Shown here in pieces: positions 20,732 to 32,169 of a stretch of 64,000 bases of DNA. A program made the position numbers and the translations under genes. The stretch is from Echiichthys vipera (taxonomy: Eukaryota; Chordata; Actinopteri; Perciformes; Trachinidae). The stretch spans positions 33,676,504-33,740,503 of the forward strand of contig OY829651.1 in the NCBI GenBank assembly GCA_963691815.1. Reading direction: 5' to 3'. Numbering within the stretch: position 1 is the stretch's first letter; each line of letters opens with the position of its first letter. The notes under the pieces were generated by a model. That model worked only from the letters and a program-made list of their open reading frames with translations. It was not told the DNA's origin and made no database searches.

Positions 20732-22100
20732 TCAGCGGCCCCTGTCCACTACTGAACTGTTGACCAGCCTGATGACCGTAGGGACGAAGGACCTCCTGTG
20801 GCGCTCAGTCCTTGAGCGCAGCGCAGTTAGCCGCCCGCTGTGGCTACTGCTGTGCTCCTTCAGGGTGTGGTGGAGGGGGTGGTTGGTATTGTCCATGATG
20901 TCAGACAACTTGGTCCACATCCTCCTTTCCACCACGGCCCCCAGTGAGTCTAGGCACCTACCCAGCACAGAGCCTAGTTTCCGGATCAGTTTATCCAGCC
21001 TTCTGGTGTCCCTCTCAGTCGCACTGCCTCCCCAGCAGACAGCAGCATTAAAGATGGTACTTGCCACCACCGACTGGTAGAACATGTGCAGCATCTCCAC
21101 ACAGAAATCAAAGGACCTGAGCCTTCTCAGGAAGAAGAGCCTGCTCTGGCCCTTCCTGTAGACCTCATCAATGTTGACAGATCAGTCGAGCTTGCTGTCC
21201 AGGTGCACCCCCAAGTACCTGTTGGACTGCACCACCTTGATGTCCTTGCCCCTGATGTTGACCTGCTGCAGTGGTGGCTTAGACCTGCGGAAGTCGATGA
21301 CCATATCCTTGGTCTTCTTGATGTTTAGGATGAGGCCGTTCCTCTCACACCAGCTGCCGAAGGCTCCTGCAAGGTCCCTGTACTCTGCCTCCTGTCCCAT
21401 CCTCACATGTGCCACAATAGCTGTATCATCAGAGTACTTCTGGATTTGGCAGGACTGTGAGTTGTAGCTGAAGTCCGATGTGTACATGGTGAACAGGTAC
21501 GGAGCCAGCACAGTCCCCTGCGGAGCCCCAGTGCTGCACTCAACCGACCCAGAAACACAGCTCCCCAGCCTGACATGTTGTGGTCTACTAGTCAAATAGT
21601 CAGTGATCCAGGACGTGAGCGCAGGTTCGACTCCCATAAGTCCCAGCTTCTCTCGTAGCAGCAGAGGCTGGATGGTGTTAAAAGCGCTTGAGAAGTCAAA
21701 GAACATAATCCTCACTTGACTCCCTGGCTCATCTAGGTAGGAGTACAACCGATGTAGCAGGTAGAGGACAGTGTCGTCCACTCCCATGTGTTCCCGATAC
21801 CAGAACTGCAGGGGGTCAAGTGCGTGTGAGGTCTGTGGTCTCAGGTGATGGAGGATCAGCCGCTCCAGGGTCTTCACGAAGTGTGACGTGAGGTCCACCG
21901 GTCTGTAGTCATTGAGAGAGGCCGGGCGACCAGCCTTGGGAACCAGCACAAGACATGATGTTTTCCACAGGACCGGGACCCTCCCTACCTGTAGGCTCAG
22001 GTTAAAGTGCCGCTGGAGAGGCTGAGCCAGTTGGTCTGCAAAGACCTTTAGCAGCCTTGGGCAGACATCATCTGGGCCAACCGCTTTTCCTGGTTGCAGC
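20732..22100 (-). pseudogene. Rex1-B reverse transcriptase
   Basis: The frame 21949-21182 (255 aa) has N-D-Y-R-P-V-D-L-T-S, F-F-D-F-S-S-A-F-N-T-I, S-T-G-A-P-Q-G-T-V and Y-S-D-D-T-A-I-V, the RT A-C blocks. The frame 21100-20732 gives the C-terminal M-F-Y-Q-S-V-V-A-S and later H-P-L-H. Upstream, degenerate reading to 22100 shows the RT entry (A-V-G-P-D-D-V-C-P). One frame break near 21180 separates RT core and tail. Confidence 0.85.
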
Positions 22101-22109
22101 TTCCAGCTC

Positions 22110-22600
22110 TATCTATTTATTAATGGTACTGTAACTATCTGCTGATACACTTACTGTGCTTTAGGACATGCTGCTACATTTCACTGTGGTTTATTGTAAC
22201 TTACTTAAGTACGAAATGCTTCTACACTCCACTGTGCCATACTGTCACTTAGTTCTGTAGGACATGCTGCTACATTTTAACATTTTTAACACTTATAACT
22301 TATCGCTCCTTCTCACTTATCTAGTTTGTACTTATTTTATTTCAATCTGCTGCTAAACGGCACAGCGCGTATTGTTGTATATTGTATATGCCTACGCTTA
22401 ACCACGATGTCTGTTGCACTCTGTCACACTTGGTTCATTGCTTGATTTATCTGACGTTAGCTTTATTTTGATTTGATTTATGTTTATGCTTATTGTTACT
22501 CTGATCCTTTTCCACCTTTGTATTGAAACTGTTGCAAAATAATTTCCCTCGGGATAAATAAATCTTCTTGAATCTTGAATCTCGAATCTTGAATCTTCCT
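22110..22600 (+). mobile_element. 5'-truncated Rex1-A 3' tail inserted in Rex1-B
   Basis: 490 bases on the plus strand match the Rex1-A 3' UTR and end in TCTTGAATC repeats. It is flanked by CAGCTC at 22104-22109 and 22601-22606, a 6-bp target duplication, and the Rex1-B sequence resumes exactly after it. Confidence 0.85.
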
Positions 22601-24043
22601 CAGCTCCATCCTCACCTCATCCACTGAGAAGAAGGAAGGGGAGCTAGGAGAAATGGGAGTTGTGGTATTGGCGCTGGAGCAGTGAGGAGATGGTGGTGTA
22701 GGGGAGGAGGCTGATGCTGGAGAGGTAAAGAGGAGTGATGGTGAGGCTGAGCAGGCCCTGGTCGTTGTGTCAAACCTATTAAAATATAGGTTGAAGTCAT
22801 TAGCGTTATCTACATCACCTGCTGTAGCCTGGCTAATTTTCAGTTTGTAGCCGGTGTTGTTCTTCATTCCCCTCCACACCTCTCTGGTGTCGTTGTGCTG
22901 CAGCTTCCTCTCCACCTTCTTTTTATAGTCCACCTTAGCCATCTTCAGGCTCTTCTTGAGCTCCTGTTGCACCTGCTTGCGCTTCTCCCTATCATTCTCC
23001 CTGAAGGCAGCTTTCTTCTGGCTCAGGAGCCCCTTGATGTCACAGGTGATCCAGGGCTTGTTGTTGGGGAAGCAGCACGCAACCCTCACTGGTACAATCA
23101 TGTCCCTGCAGAAAGATATGTAGCTGACAGTGCAGTCAACCTCCCTGTCGATGTCCGTGTCCCCCCAGTTTCCCTCAGTGTTCTGCAGTACATCCCAGTC
23201 TGTGCACTCATAGCAGGCTCTCAGGGACTCTCTGGCCTCTGGAGTCCACTTCCTGAATTTCCTGGTGGTTGTGGGCTGCCTCAGGACACAGGGTTTATAG
23301 CAAGGCTGGAAGTACACCAGGTAGTGATCTGGTCTGCCTATAGGTGGAAGGGCTGTGGCAGTGTATGCTTCCTTGGCATTAGCATACAGCAGATCAAGTG
23401 TCTTAATTTTCCTAGTGGGAGAATCAACATACTGTACAAAGCCAGTAAGGTGGGAAGAGAGGCTGACATGATTGAAATCTCCTGAGATGAGGGTGAATGC
23501 ATCAGGATGCCGGGTCTGTATCCTAGCAACGGTCTCATGGGTGATGTCACACGCTACTGCGGGTACAGCGCGCGGTGGGATGTAAACAACAATGGCGACT
23601 GTGTGCGAGTACTCTCTCGGGATGTAATAGGCTCTGAGTCTGACTGCCAGAAGTTCTACATCCTGACTGCAGATCTTATCTTTCACTGTGATGTGGCCTG
23701 GATTAAACCAGCGATTGTTCAGATACAGGATCAGACCGCCACCTTTGCCCTTTCCGCTCGTCCTGACGTCCATGTCCGCACGGACTGCATTGAAGCCGTC
23801 CACACAGGGGTCATCCGTGCTCTCTGTCAGCCAGCTCTCCGAGAAACACATCAGGCTGCACACCCGGTAGACTCGTTGATGTCTCACGAGTGCCTCCAGC
23901 TCGTCACACTTGTTGGTTAGGGAGTTTACATTACCCATGACGATCAATGGTATGGATGGCTTGTATCTCATCCTCCTAGCCCTTAGCTTAGCCTTTAGCT
24001 TAGCTCTGGCTCTGCACCCATGGAAAGCCTTCCATAGTTCCAC
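22601..24043 (-). pseudogene. Rex1-B endonuclease and linker
   Basis: The 515-residue minus frame starts at Met 24043. It contains C-F-S-E-S-W-L (Glu), the S-G-D-F-N-H block and R-P-D-H-Y-L-V (a P-D-H variant of the terminal His block) of an APE nuclease, then a basic linker (K-K-A-A-F-R-E-N-D-R-E-K-R-K) and S-V-D-E-V-R-M-E-L-R-K just before the RT. The last 35 or so residues are not Rex1-B coding but read-through of the inserted tail. The open frame is long for a dead element, so decay is modest. Confidence 0.85.
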
Positions 24044-24259
24044 TGGGAGTGTTTTATTCCGTATTTAGCCGATAATCGCTGTGCAAGAAGGGCTTGCCTA
24101 GTGTACACAACTTTTTTTGAAGCTGTGCACATAATAGATGGAAAAACGAAAACACTCACGTAGTCAAAACACACACAGCAAACGACAGAAAGCTACAAGA
24201 CGTGCTGCAACTCGTTGCGGTGCAGACTAGCTATACATGCATTGTAGAAATATATATAT

Positions 24260-24897
24260 AGCACCTATCTCTCTCTAGATTGTAGCCAGTGATGCTCCAC
24301 ATGTCCTTCACATTGTTCTACTGGGGTTTGTGCTCCAGCTTCCTCCTGTAGCTGTTTTTGCCCTGTTGAATCCTCTCCTTAAGCTCTCTCTGGACCTGCC
24401 TCATCTGCTCTCTGTCCCCATCTCTGAAGGCCCTCTTCTTCTCATTCAGCAGGACCTTGATGTCTCTGGTGACCCACAGCTTGTTATTGGGGAAACAGCG
24501 TACAGTCACTGTAGGAACAACACTGTCCACACAGAAATTGATTTACCCCGTTATGTAGTCTGTGAGATCATCAAGGTCCTCTCCATGTGAATCACAGAGC
24601 AACTCCCAGTCTGTAAGTGTGAGGCAGCCCTGTAAAGCTTCATCGGTCTCCTGTGACCATCTCCTCACATTCCTGGTGGTCACAGGAAAATGCTGGACTT
24701 ATACTTATACAGGGGCTGCAGGTGGATGAGGTTGTGGTCCGATCTTCCAAGAGGAGGAAGGGCAGTGGAGCTGTAAGCCTCCTTAACATTGGCATACAGC
24801 AGGTCCAGTGTCTTGTTTTCCCTGGTGGGACATTCCACAAACTGGCTGTAACATTTATTGCAATAAATGCCTCTGGGTGCCGTGTCTTAAGACAGGA
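24260..24897 (-). pseudogene. Rex1-type endonuclease/linker fragment (third family)
   Basis: The frame 24318-24530 (R-C-F-P-N-N-K-L-W-V-T-R-D-I-K) is the linker. The sequence 24640-24897 in broken frames gives L-L-Y-A-N-V-K-E-A-Y and R-H-P-E-A-F, both found in the Rex1-B nuclease, but with clear divergence. Both ends are truncated. Confidence 0.75.
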
Positions 24898-25148
24898 TCA
24901 TTTTCAAACTGGTATCCCTAATCAGCATGGACCAAAAGCAGGATTAAGGAATTTTTAAATACAATTTGCACATTTACTGTCTCTGAGCACTGATCTGCTT
25001 TTTATTTTTACTGCTGTTTTATTTTGTTGATTTTTCATGTTAAGTTGTGTGTCATGTTTAGTTGTGTGTTGTTTTGATTTTAAATGTAAAACTTTCGAAA
25101 TCTCAATGGGAATATTCCTGGTTAAATAAAGGGTAATGAAAAAATGAA
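24898..25148 (+). mobile_element. LINE 3' UTR/tail (family unresolved)
   Basis: A T-rich 3' UTR ending in CCTGGTTAAATAAAGGGTAA followed by an A-rich tail, a common ending of fish Jockey-group LINEs. No coding sequence remains. Confidence 0.5.
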
Positions 25149-25972
25149 AGAGCTGTATTAATAAATGATCTGATAGAGTAAATCAATATGATTATCTGAT
25201 GTCTGACTGAAACCTGGCTGTGTCATGAAGAATATGTTAGCCTAAATTAATCCACTCCTCCCAGTCATATTAATACTCATATTCCTCGAGGCAGTGGTCA
25301 AGGAGGAGGTGTTGCAGCTATTTATCACTCAGGCCTATTAATCAACCCTTAGCCTGAACTAAATTATAATTCATTTGCTCTTTGTCTTTCACATTCAACC
25401 TGGAAAACTGTGCAGCCAATTATACGTGTTAGAGTGTACCTTGCTCCTGGTCCGTACTCTGAATTTCTACCTGAACTCCAGAGTTTCTGTCAAACTAAGT
25501 CCTCAAATCTGATAAAGTAATCATTGTAGGAGATTTTAATATTCATGTGGACGCTGATAATAAAAGCCTTAGGATGGCGTTTATCTCTCTATTAGATTTT
25601 ATAGGTTTTAGTCAGAGTGTACATAAATCGACTCACTATTTTAATCACACCCTCGACCTTAATAGTCTTTCCACAGAATCCTATTTTATCAGACCATTAT
25701 TTAATAACTTTTGAATTCATATTAAAGGACTACTCACCTCTGGGCAAACATTTCTACACTAGATGTTTATCTGAAAGCGCTGTAACTAAATTTAAGAAAT
25801 CAATTCCATCTGCATTTAACTTGACTTATCCTAATAGTCTAGATTCCTGTACTATTTCTCTGAAATTGATCACCTTGTGGACAGTGTTGCAGGCTCACTA
25901 CGAACAATACTCGACTCTGTTGCTCCTTTACAAAAGAAGATAATGAAACAGAGGAAGTTAGCTCCATGGTAT
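25149..25972 (+). pseudogene. L2 LINE copy C, part 1 (endonuclease)
   Basis: Plus strand. Translations in several frames match the L2 endonuclease: R-G-S-G-Q-G-G-G-V-A-A-I-Y, V-G-D-F-N-I-H-V-D and S-T-E-S-Y-F-I-R (drifted S-D-H region). Stops are frequent. It is interrupted at 25973 by a Rex1-A copy and resumes at 27494. Bases 25175-25200 are inverted relative to other L2 copies. Confidence 0.8.
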
Positions 25973-27058
25973 GCCTACCAGCCGAGACTAGGTGTGGAGG
26001 ACGCTATCATCTTCCTGCTCCACCGTGCCTGCGTCCACCTGGACAGACCCGTAACCACTGTGAGAATCTTGTTCATGGACTTCTCCAGTGCGTTTAATAC
26101 CATCCGGCCTGCTCTGCTGGGACGTAATCTGACGGCGATGCAGGTGGAGCCTCTCCTGGTTTCCTGGATTATGGATTACTTAACGGGTCGACCACAGTAT
26201 GTCAGACTGCAGGACTGAATGTCTGACACTGTGGTCAGCAGCACTGGAGCTCCACAGGGAGATGTTCTTTCCCCCTTTTTGTTCACCCTGTACACCTCAG
26301 ACTTTCAGCTCCTTTCTGAGTCCTGCCACGTGCAGAAGTTTGCTGACAATTCTGCAATTGTTTGCTGTGTCAGCGAGGGGAAGGAGGAGGAGTACAGGGG
26401 CGTGGTAGACTCCTTTGTCGACTGGTGTGCAGCTAATCACCTGATTCTGAACGCCATCAAGACTAAGGAGTTAGTGGTGGATTTCCGCAGGAGTAAATCT
26501 GCCCCCAAACCCATCTTCATCAAAGGCGTGACCGTGGATGTCGTCCAGGATTATAAATACCTTGGAGTATACCTGGATGATAAACTGACTGGTCCAAGAA
26601 CACTGAGGCTGTCTACAAGAAGGGCCAGAGTCGCCTCTATTTCCTGAGGAGGCTCCGGTCATTCAATGTATGTAACACTATGCTGAGGATGTTCTACCAG
26701 TCGGTGGTAGCCAGTGCCATCTTCTTTGCTGTTGTGTGCTGGGGCAGCAGACTGAGGGCAGCAGACGTCAGAGAATCAGTAAGATCATCAGGAAGGCTGG
26801 CTCCGTCCTGGGGGTCAAACTGGACTCTGTGGTGGCGGTGTCTGAAAGGAGGATGCTGTCCAAACTGCACAGCATCCTGGACAACAACTCTCACCCTCCA
26901 CCAGCTGCTGACCTCCAGCAGAAGCACCTTCAGTCATAGACTCATTCTCCCCCGGTGTAACACTGAACGCCGGAGGAAGTCTTTTCTTCTGGTGGCCATC
27001 AAACTGTATAATTTATTTCCCCCCGGTCAGGTAAGGAACAGTGGAGACACTGTATCCT
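25973..27058 (+). pseudogene. Rex1-A reverse transcriptase (copy 2)
   Basis: Starts at A-Y-Q-P-R-L-G-V-E-D-A. Blocks: M-D-F-S-S-A-F-N-T-I, then a TGA at 26216, S-T-G-A-P-Q-G-D-V and F-A-D-N-S-A-I-V. The second Asp of the catalytic A-D-D is replaced by Asn, so the enzyme would be dead apart from the stop. A one-base break near 26590 shifts the tail frame, which continues to 27058. Confidence 0.85.
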
Positions 27059-27486
27059 GAGAAAATGTGACTTTGTCACTTTATATCACCACTGCATCAC
27101 TTTATTTAGTTGTATTGTAACTCACTTTAGTAAGAAAGGCTGCTACACTTCACTGTAACTTAGTTCTGTAGGAAATACTGCCACATTTTTAACACTGTTT
27201 CACTTATCGCTCCTTATCACTTATTTAGTTTGTACTTATTTTATTTCAATATGCTGCTAAACTGCATAGTGCGTATTGTTGTATATTGTATATACCTATG
27301 TTTAACCACAATGTCTGTTGCACTCTGTCACACTTATTTATTGTTTGATTTATTTTATGTTAGCTTTATTTTGATTTGATTATGTTAGCTTATTGTCACT
27401 CTGATCCTTTCCCACCCTTTGTATTGAAACTGTTGCACAATAATTTCCCTCGGGATAAATAAAGCTTCTTGAATCTTGAATCTTGA
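25973..27486 (+). mobile_element. Rex1-A LINE (copy 2) inside L2 copy C
   Basis: Plus strand, RT-to-tail part of Rex1-A, ending in CTTGAATC repeats. The 7-bp repeat ATGGTAT at 25966-25972 and 27487-27493 is the target duplication, and the L2 frame (L-A-P-W-Y) resumes after it. The copy is 5'-truncated within the RT. Confidence 0.88.
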
Positions 27487-27493
27487 ATGGTAT

Positions 27494-29446
27494 AACCATG
27501 TTTTAATTCCCGTGAATTAAAACAAGCATCGCAGAAATTGAGAAGTAAGTGGTGTTCCACTAAATTCGAGGAATCTTGCTTGGTTTGGCACAAAAGTCTT
27601 AAAATATATATGAAGGCCCTCCGTAATGCCATAGCAGCCTATTACTCATCTTTAATAGAGGAGAATAAGAAGAATCCTAGATTTCTTTTCAGCACTGTAG
27701 CCAGGCTGAAGGAGAGCCACAGCTGTATTGAGCCATGTATTCCTATAACCCTCAGTAGTAACAACCTCATGACCTTCTTTAATGACAAAATAACAACTAT
27801 TAGAGAAAAAATCAACTCGCTTGGCACCGATTTTTCTTCAAACCAAGGAACCTTAGAAACAACTGCGCGACCTGATATATTCTTGGACTGCTTTTCTACA
27901 GTTGACCTTAACAAATTAACCTCTACTATTTCCGCATCAAAGCCTTCTACTTGTCCCCTAGACTCTATTCCATCTAGGTTACTTCAAGAAGTGTTACGTT
28001 TAGTTAGCACTCCTGTATTATATATGATTAACATGTCTTTATCAACAGGTTATGTACCACAGTCTTTTAAAGTAGCTGTAATTAAACCTCTTCTTAAAAA
28101 GCCCAGTCTTTATCCTGAGGTACTAGCCAACTATAGACCTATACATAACCTTCCTTTTCTCTCTAAGATCCTCGAGAAATTAGTCACCAATCAGCTGTGT
28201 GACTTTTTACATAATAATGAGTTGTTTGAGGACTTCCAGTCAGAATTTAGAGCGAATCATAGCACTGAGACAACACTGGTAAAAATGACTAACAACCTTC
28301 TAATAACTTAAGACAAAGGACTTGTATCTGTACTTGCTGCCTTCGACACTATTGACCATCACATCTAATTGGCATTAAAGGAACTGCATTGAGCTTGTTC
28401 AAGTCTTATTTATCAGATAGATCTCAGTTTGTACATGTTAACGACAAATACTACTACTAAAGTCAGTGACAGAGTCCCAGAGGGTTCCGTCCTTGGACCG
28501 ATTCTACTCTCCTTATATATGCTTCCCTTAGGAAATATTATAAGGAAGCATTCCATAAATTTTCATTGTTATGCTGATGATACACAATTATATTTGTCGA
28601 TCAAACCAGAAGAAACCGATCAGTTAGCTAAACTTCAAATGTGCATTAAGGAAATAAAAAGCTGGATGACCTGCAATTTTCTAATGTTAAACTCAGAAAA
28701 AACTGAAGTTAGGAGGCCCAGAAGGCCTCCGAAACTCAAAAGCTAAAGATATTGTTACTCTGGGTGATGTTGTGTTGGCCTCCAGCACCACAGTAAGGAA
28801 TATGGGTGTTATTTTTGATCAGGATATGTCATTTGATTCTCACATAAAACTCAAGACAAGGAATGCATATTTTCACCTGCGTAATATTGCGAAAATTAGG
28901 AACATTGTGTCTCAGAAGGATGCAGAAAAACTAGTCCATGCATATATTACTTCTAGGCTGGACTATTGCAACTCCTTATTATCAGGCTGCTCCAATAAGT
29001 CTGTTAAGAGTCTCCAGTTTGTCCAAAATGCTGTCCCTTGAATACTAACTAAAACAAATTTGAAGAGAACATATTTCTCCTTTATAGCTTCTTTGCACTG
29101 GCTACCTGTAAAATCTAGAATAGAATTTAAAATCCTTATCCTTACCTACAAAGCTCCTATTGGTCAGGCTCCATCGTATCTTTAAGAGCTCATAGTACCG
29201 TATTACCTGACTAGATCGCTGCACTCTGAGAATGCAGGGCTACTTGTTGTTTCTAGAGTCTCCAAAAGTAGAATGGGAGGCAGAGCCTTCAATTACCAAG
29301 CTCCTCTCCTATGGAACCGACTCCCAAGTGTTATTCGGGAGGCAAACACTGTCCCCATATTTAAACTCAAACTCAAATGTAAACTCCAAACTTTCCTCTT
29401 TGATAAAGCTTACAGCTAGGGCTTACGAGCCCTAGCTATGTTGTTA
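27494..29446 (+). pseudogene. L2 LINE copy C, part 2 (linker, RT, C-terminus)
   Basis: The frame 27538-28311 (257 aa) covers the linker and RT entry (A-N-Y-R-P-I) through F-R-A-N-H-S-T-E-T. The first RT Asp region is damaged by a deletion near 28340. The frame 28429-28746 holds G-S-V-L-G-P and Y-A-D-D-T-Q-L-Y. The frame 28772-29041 is the thumb, and 29232-29420 reads the C-terminus to the natural end (D-K-A-Y-S). The 3' UTR is then cut by the solo LTR at 29451. Confidence 0.85.
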
Positions 29447-29450
29447 CTTC

Positions 29451-30003
29451 TGTAGGTACTTTGGGTTTAATTGGATCAATAGTGTGACTATCAAATGAAA
29501 TATTTGATAAGGAAAATTAATAAAGAAAAATTACTAAAAATGAATAACTTCAATTTATTAAAAACGTCACACAGAGAACCAATCAAATATAGTGCCTTGA
29601 CTCACGTTCAGATTATGAGATTGAGTATTCTCAATAAACTTATCGTTAATCAAGGAAATATTAGTTATCACCAATAATTATCAAAGATAATAATAAAAAT
29701 GACTCTAGTTAAACCAGAGTTCCTCGGGGCACCACCGTCATAGACGGAGTGATAACTAATATTAAAGTCTCATGTAATATATTAAACTACTAATTAAGGG
29801 TTGAACACCGTTAAATGTAATAGTTTAATTAGTTGAAGGATTTAAAAGTTATTTTCTTAGTAGAAGCTGGCTCATTCATCTTTGTGTAATATTAAATAAA
29901 CAGACATATGGTAAACACAAAGATTTATTAACAGGTTAATAAATGCAACAAACAAAACACAATAAACTAACTAAAGCTAACAGCAAACGTATGTTTGTGT
30001 GTA

Positions 30004-30034
<31 letters not shown>

Positions 30035-30682
30035 CAAAGAGAAGAGGTGGGGGCTCAGACCCCTGCAGAGAAAGTGTGAACACTTAAGTTACATGAAGCA
30101 CCAAAAGCTTGATCTCTCGGTTCTTATAACAAAGTTACAATTGTTCCTACCCATTCATAAAGTCCTATAACATGTAGTAATGCCCAGTTGGTGATTAGTT
30201 ACCAGTCCATGAGATGGGAGATGTTTTGCGTTGCTTGATGCCAGCGGCTGGGTGAAGAAAGGAAGCTGGAAGCTTGTCTTAGTTGTTAGGCAAAAGAGGA
30301 CTTGGATCGCTCTGTGCTCAGTTGAGGATAACCGGTTGGTTAACCTTTGTGGTGATCCCACGGCATAGGCCAGGTCCAGGGCCGAGGGGACAGCGGGCAG
30401 CTGGTCTCCTGGATCTGCAGGATCGCGTAGAGTTGGAGAAGAGCAGGAGGAAGATCCGGTATAAAGATCCAGTAGAAAGAAAACGAGAGATTGTGTGCTT
30501 CACTTTATATAGGCCCAGGTGATGTCATAGTCCGGGGGTCAATTCAGCCAATGAACAGTTTGGGTGCCTTGGAGAATTCACACCTGGGTGTGACCTGGCT
30601 GTGGGCCTACTTTTAATCAAACTGACAGTTCGAGTTAATCCAGAAAATGAACAATCATCTTTGGGCGCCGGTTGCACCTACA
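29451..30682 (-). mobile_element. Solo LTR (family LTR-B), 4-bp duplication CTTC
   Basis: It begins TGTAGGTAC and ends GCACCTACA on the plus strand, so it is TG...CA, with CTTC at 29447-29450 and 30683-30686. L2 3' UTR lies on both sides. In minus-strand sense it has CTATATAAAG (a TATA box, 30507-30516) and AATAAA-type signals near 29930. At 1232 bp it is long for a retroviral LTR. A TG/GA simple repeat (29997-30034) lies within. A fragment of the same family is at 1556-1771. Confidence 0.75.
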
Positions 30683-30686
30683 CTTC

Positions 30687-30925
30687 TAAGCTGATTTTGT
30701 CAAGGCAGATGGCCGTCCTCCATAGAGCTGGATCTGTCAGACATTCCTGCTTGTTATAGGGAAGGTTTTCGTTGCCACCGTATTCTATGGAGTAATTGTT
30801 GGGTCCATTTAATCATAAATAAGTCATAGAGTGTGGTCTATACCTACTCTGCCAAATCATGACAAAAGTTACCTCAGGACACTTTACACTGTAAATAAAA
30901 AATAATTGAAATTGAATTGAATCCA
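30687..30925 (+). mobile_element. L2 LINE copy C, part 3 (3' UTR end with micro-inversion)
   Basis: Matches the reverse complement of 5335-5540. It ends in AATTGAATTGAATC repeats. Bases 30852-30888 lie in opposite orientation to the same segment in copies A and B. Confidence 0.85.
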
Positions 30926-31905
30926 TTCAGCCATTTGATAATCATAGTGTCTTAAGTTTTCATCGATTGTAAAGTCCACTTTCTTTATTTTTCAAATCAT
31001 TTAGCTGATCTCTTAAAATATCAGCAGAATTATCTATATTTCGGGTTAATTGCTCAATTTCTGCTATTAGTTTTTTCTTTAAAAAAAAAAAACATTCCAT
31101 AAGGAATAAGCAATAGCATGTCCTCTAAAACAAAACTTTTAATGCTTCCCAAACTATTAGAGGATCTGTTGAACCAATATTGTACACAAAAAAATCCCAA
31201 ATCAATAACGTAGTTTTCTTAATAAATTCTTTATCATGAAGAAGAGTCTGATTAAATTCCCAATATCCTGGTCCAAGTACATTTATTGAAAAAACTTAAT
31301 CCAATGATATTATGATCAGATCGTAAAGTATCTTCTATTGATACACCACTTACATTGGATATAAGGGAAAATTATACTCAAACAAATCAATTCTACTTGC
31401 TGGAGTTTGTCTTCTCCAAGTATATCTGATCATATTGGGATTTCTAAATCTCCAAATATCAACTAAATCAAATATGTCTATAATATTTTGAATCTTCTTA
31501 AAGGCATGTGGGTGGGTGTTAATAAGCAAACTTCCTTTTCTATCTAATAAGTTGCGAGACATAGGTGGTCAAATTATTTTGTTGGGAGACTTTAACATTG
31601 CTTTAAATAATATATTAGATATATCTTCAAAAAATAATGGATCATCTATATTTGGTCCATACAATTTTAAATTGCACAGTTTTTCTCCTTGAACTATAAT
31701 ATTTAATAGTAACCATCCTCCCTTAGAGTCCAAACATGTTGAACATAACTGGAAATTAAATTGCTTCCTAAACATTTCTTGTAAACAAAAAAATATTTTG
31801 CTTTTTTCCCTTAAGCCATGAAAATACAGTGCGACGTTTTTTACTATCTGCAAGGCCATTACAATTAAAACTAGCAATTCCTATTTCATCATTATACATA
31901 CATAT
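30926..31905 (-). pseudogene. L1-like LINE ORF2 N-terminal (endonuclease) fragment
   Basis: The minus-strand frame 31350-31562 has D-I-W-R-F-R-N-P-N-M-I-R-Y-T-W-R-R and S-R-I-D-L-F, the C-terminal endonuclease blocks of L1-clade fish elements. The frame 31569-31877 covers the nuclease N-terminal half, and reading past 31560 gives L-G-D-F-N-I. RT is absent because the element is truncated at the L2 tail (30926). Stops and A/T-rich drift show age. Confidence 0.7.
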
Positions 31906-32169
31906 CAATAAACAATATATTTATTTATCAACTTGGCTCAGAGAAATTAAAAACAAAAGAAAATTTGGTTTCCTTTCTGATGGTTAAGCCTGATCCAACA
32001 CAATAGAGAAAAAAAAAAACATTCACATAGACCACACAAAAAATTAAAATTAATACCGTCCACTTTTTTATAATCCGCTCCGTCCCAGTGTGAAATTAAT
32101 CAAATCAATTACAGTATAACTTTTTCAACTTCATGAAAATTTTCATCAAGTGTTCGCAATACCGTGGGC

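Larger units (their letters stand above)
20533..24250 (-). mobile_element. Rex1-type LINE, family B, interrupted by a Rex1-A tail
   Basis: Minus strand. The 3' tail is a GATA repeat (20538-20560) next to TTTATTCATCCCCTCAGGG. RT occupies 20732-22100 and the endonuclease plus linker 22607-24043, with A/T-rich 5' sequence to about 24250. The two halves join in frame context once the insertion 22110-22600 and one CAGCTC copy are removed. This is the longest Rex1 copy in the window. Confidence 0.85.

Noticed and set aside
22496..22620. C-terminal extension of the Rex1-B endonuclease frame
   Set aside because: The residues come from the inserted Rex1-A tail read in reverse, not from a real domain.
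30318..30522. Short ORFs in the solo LTR-B
   Set aside because: They lie within LTR sequence near the TATA/R region and show no domain.
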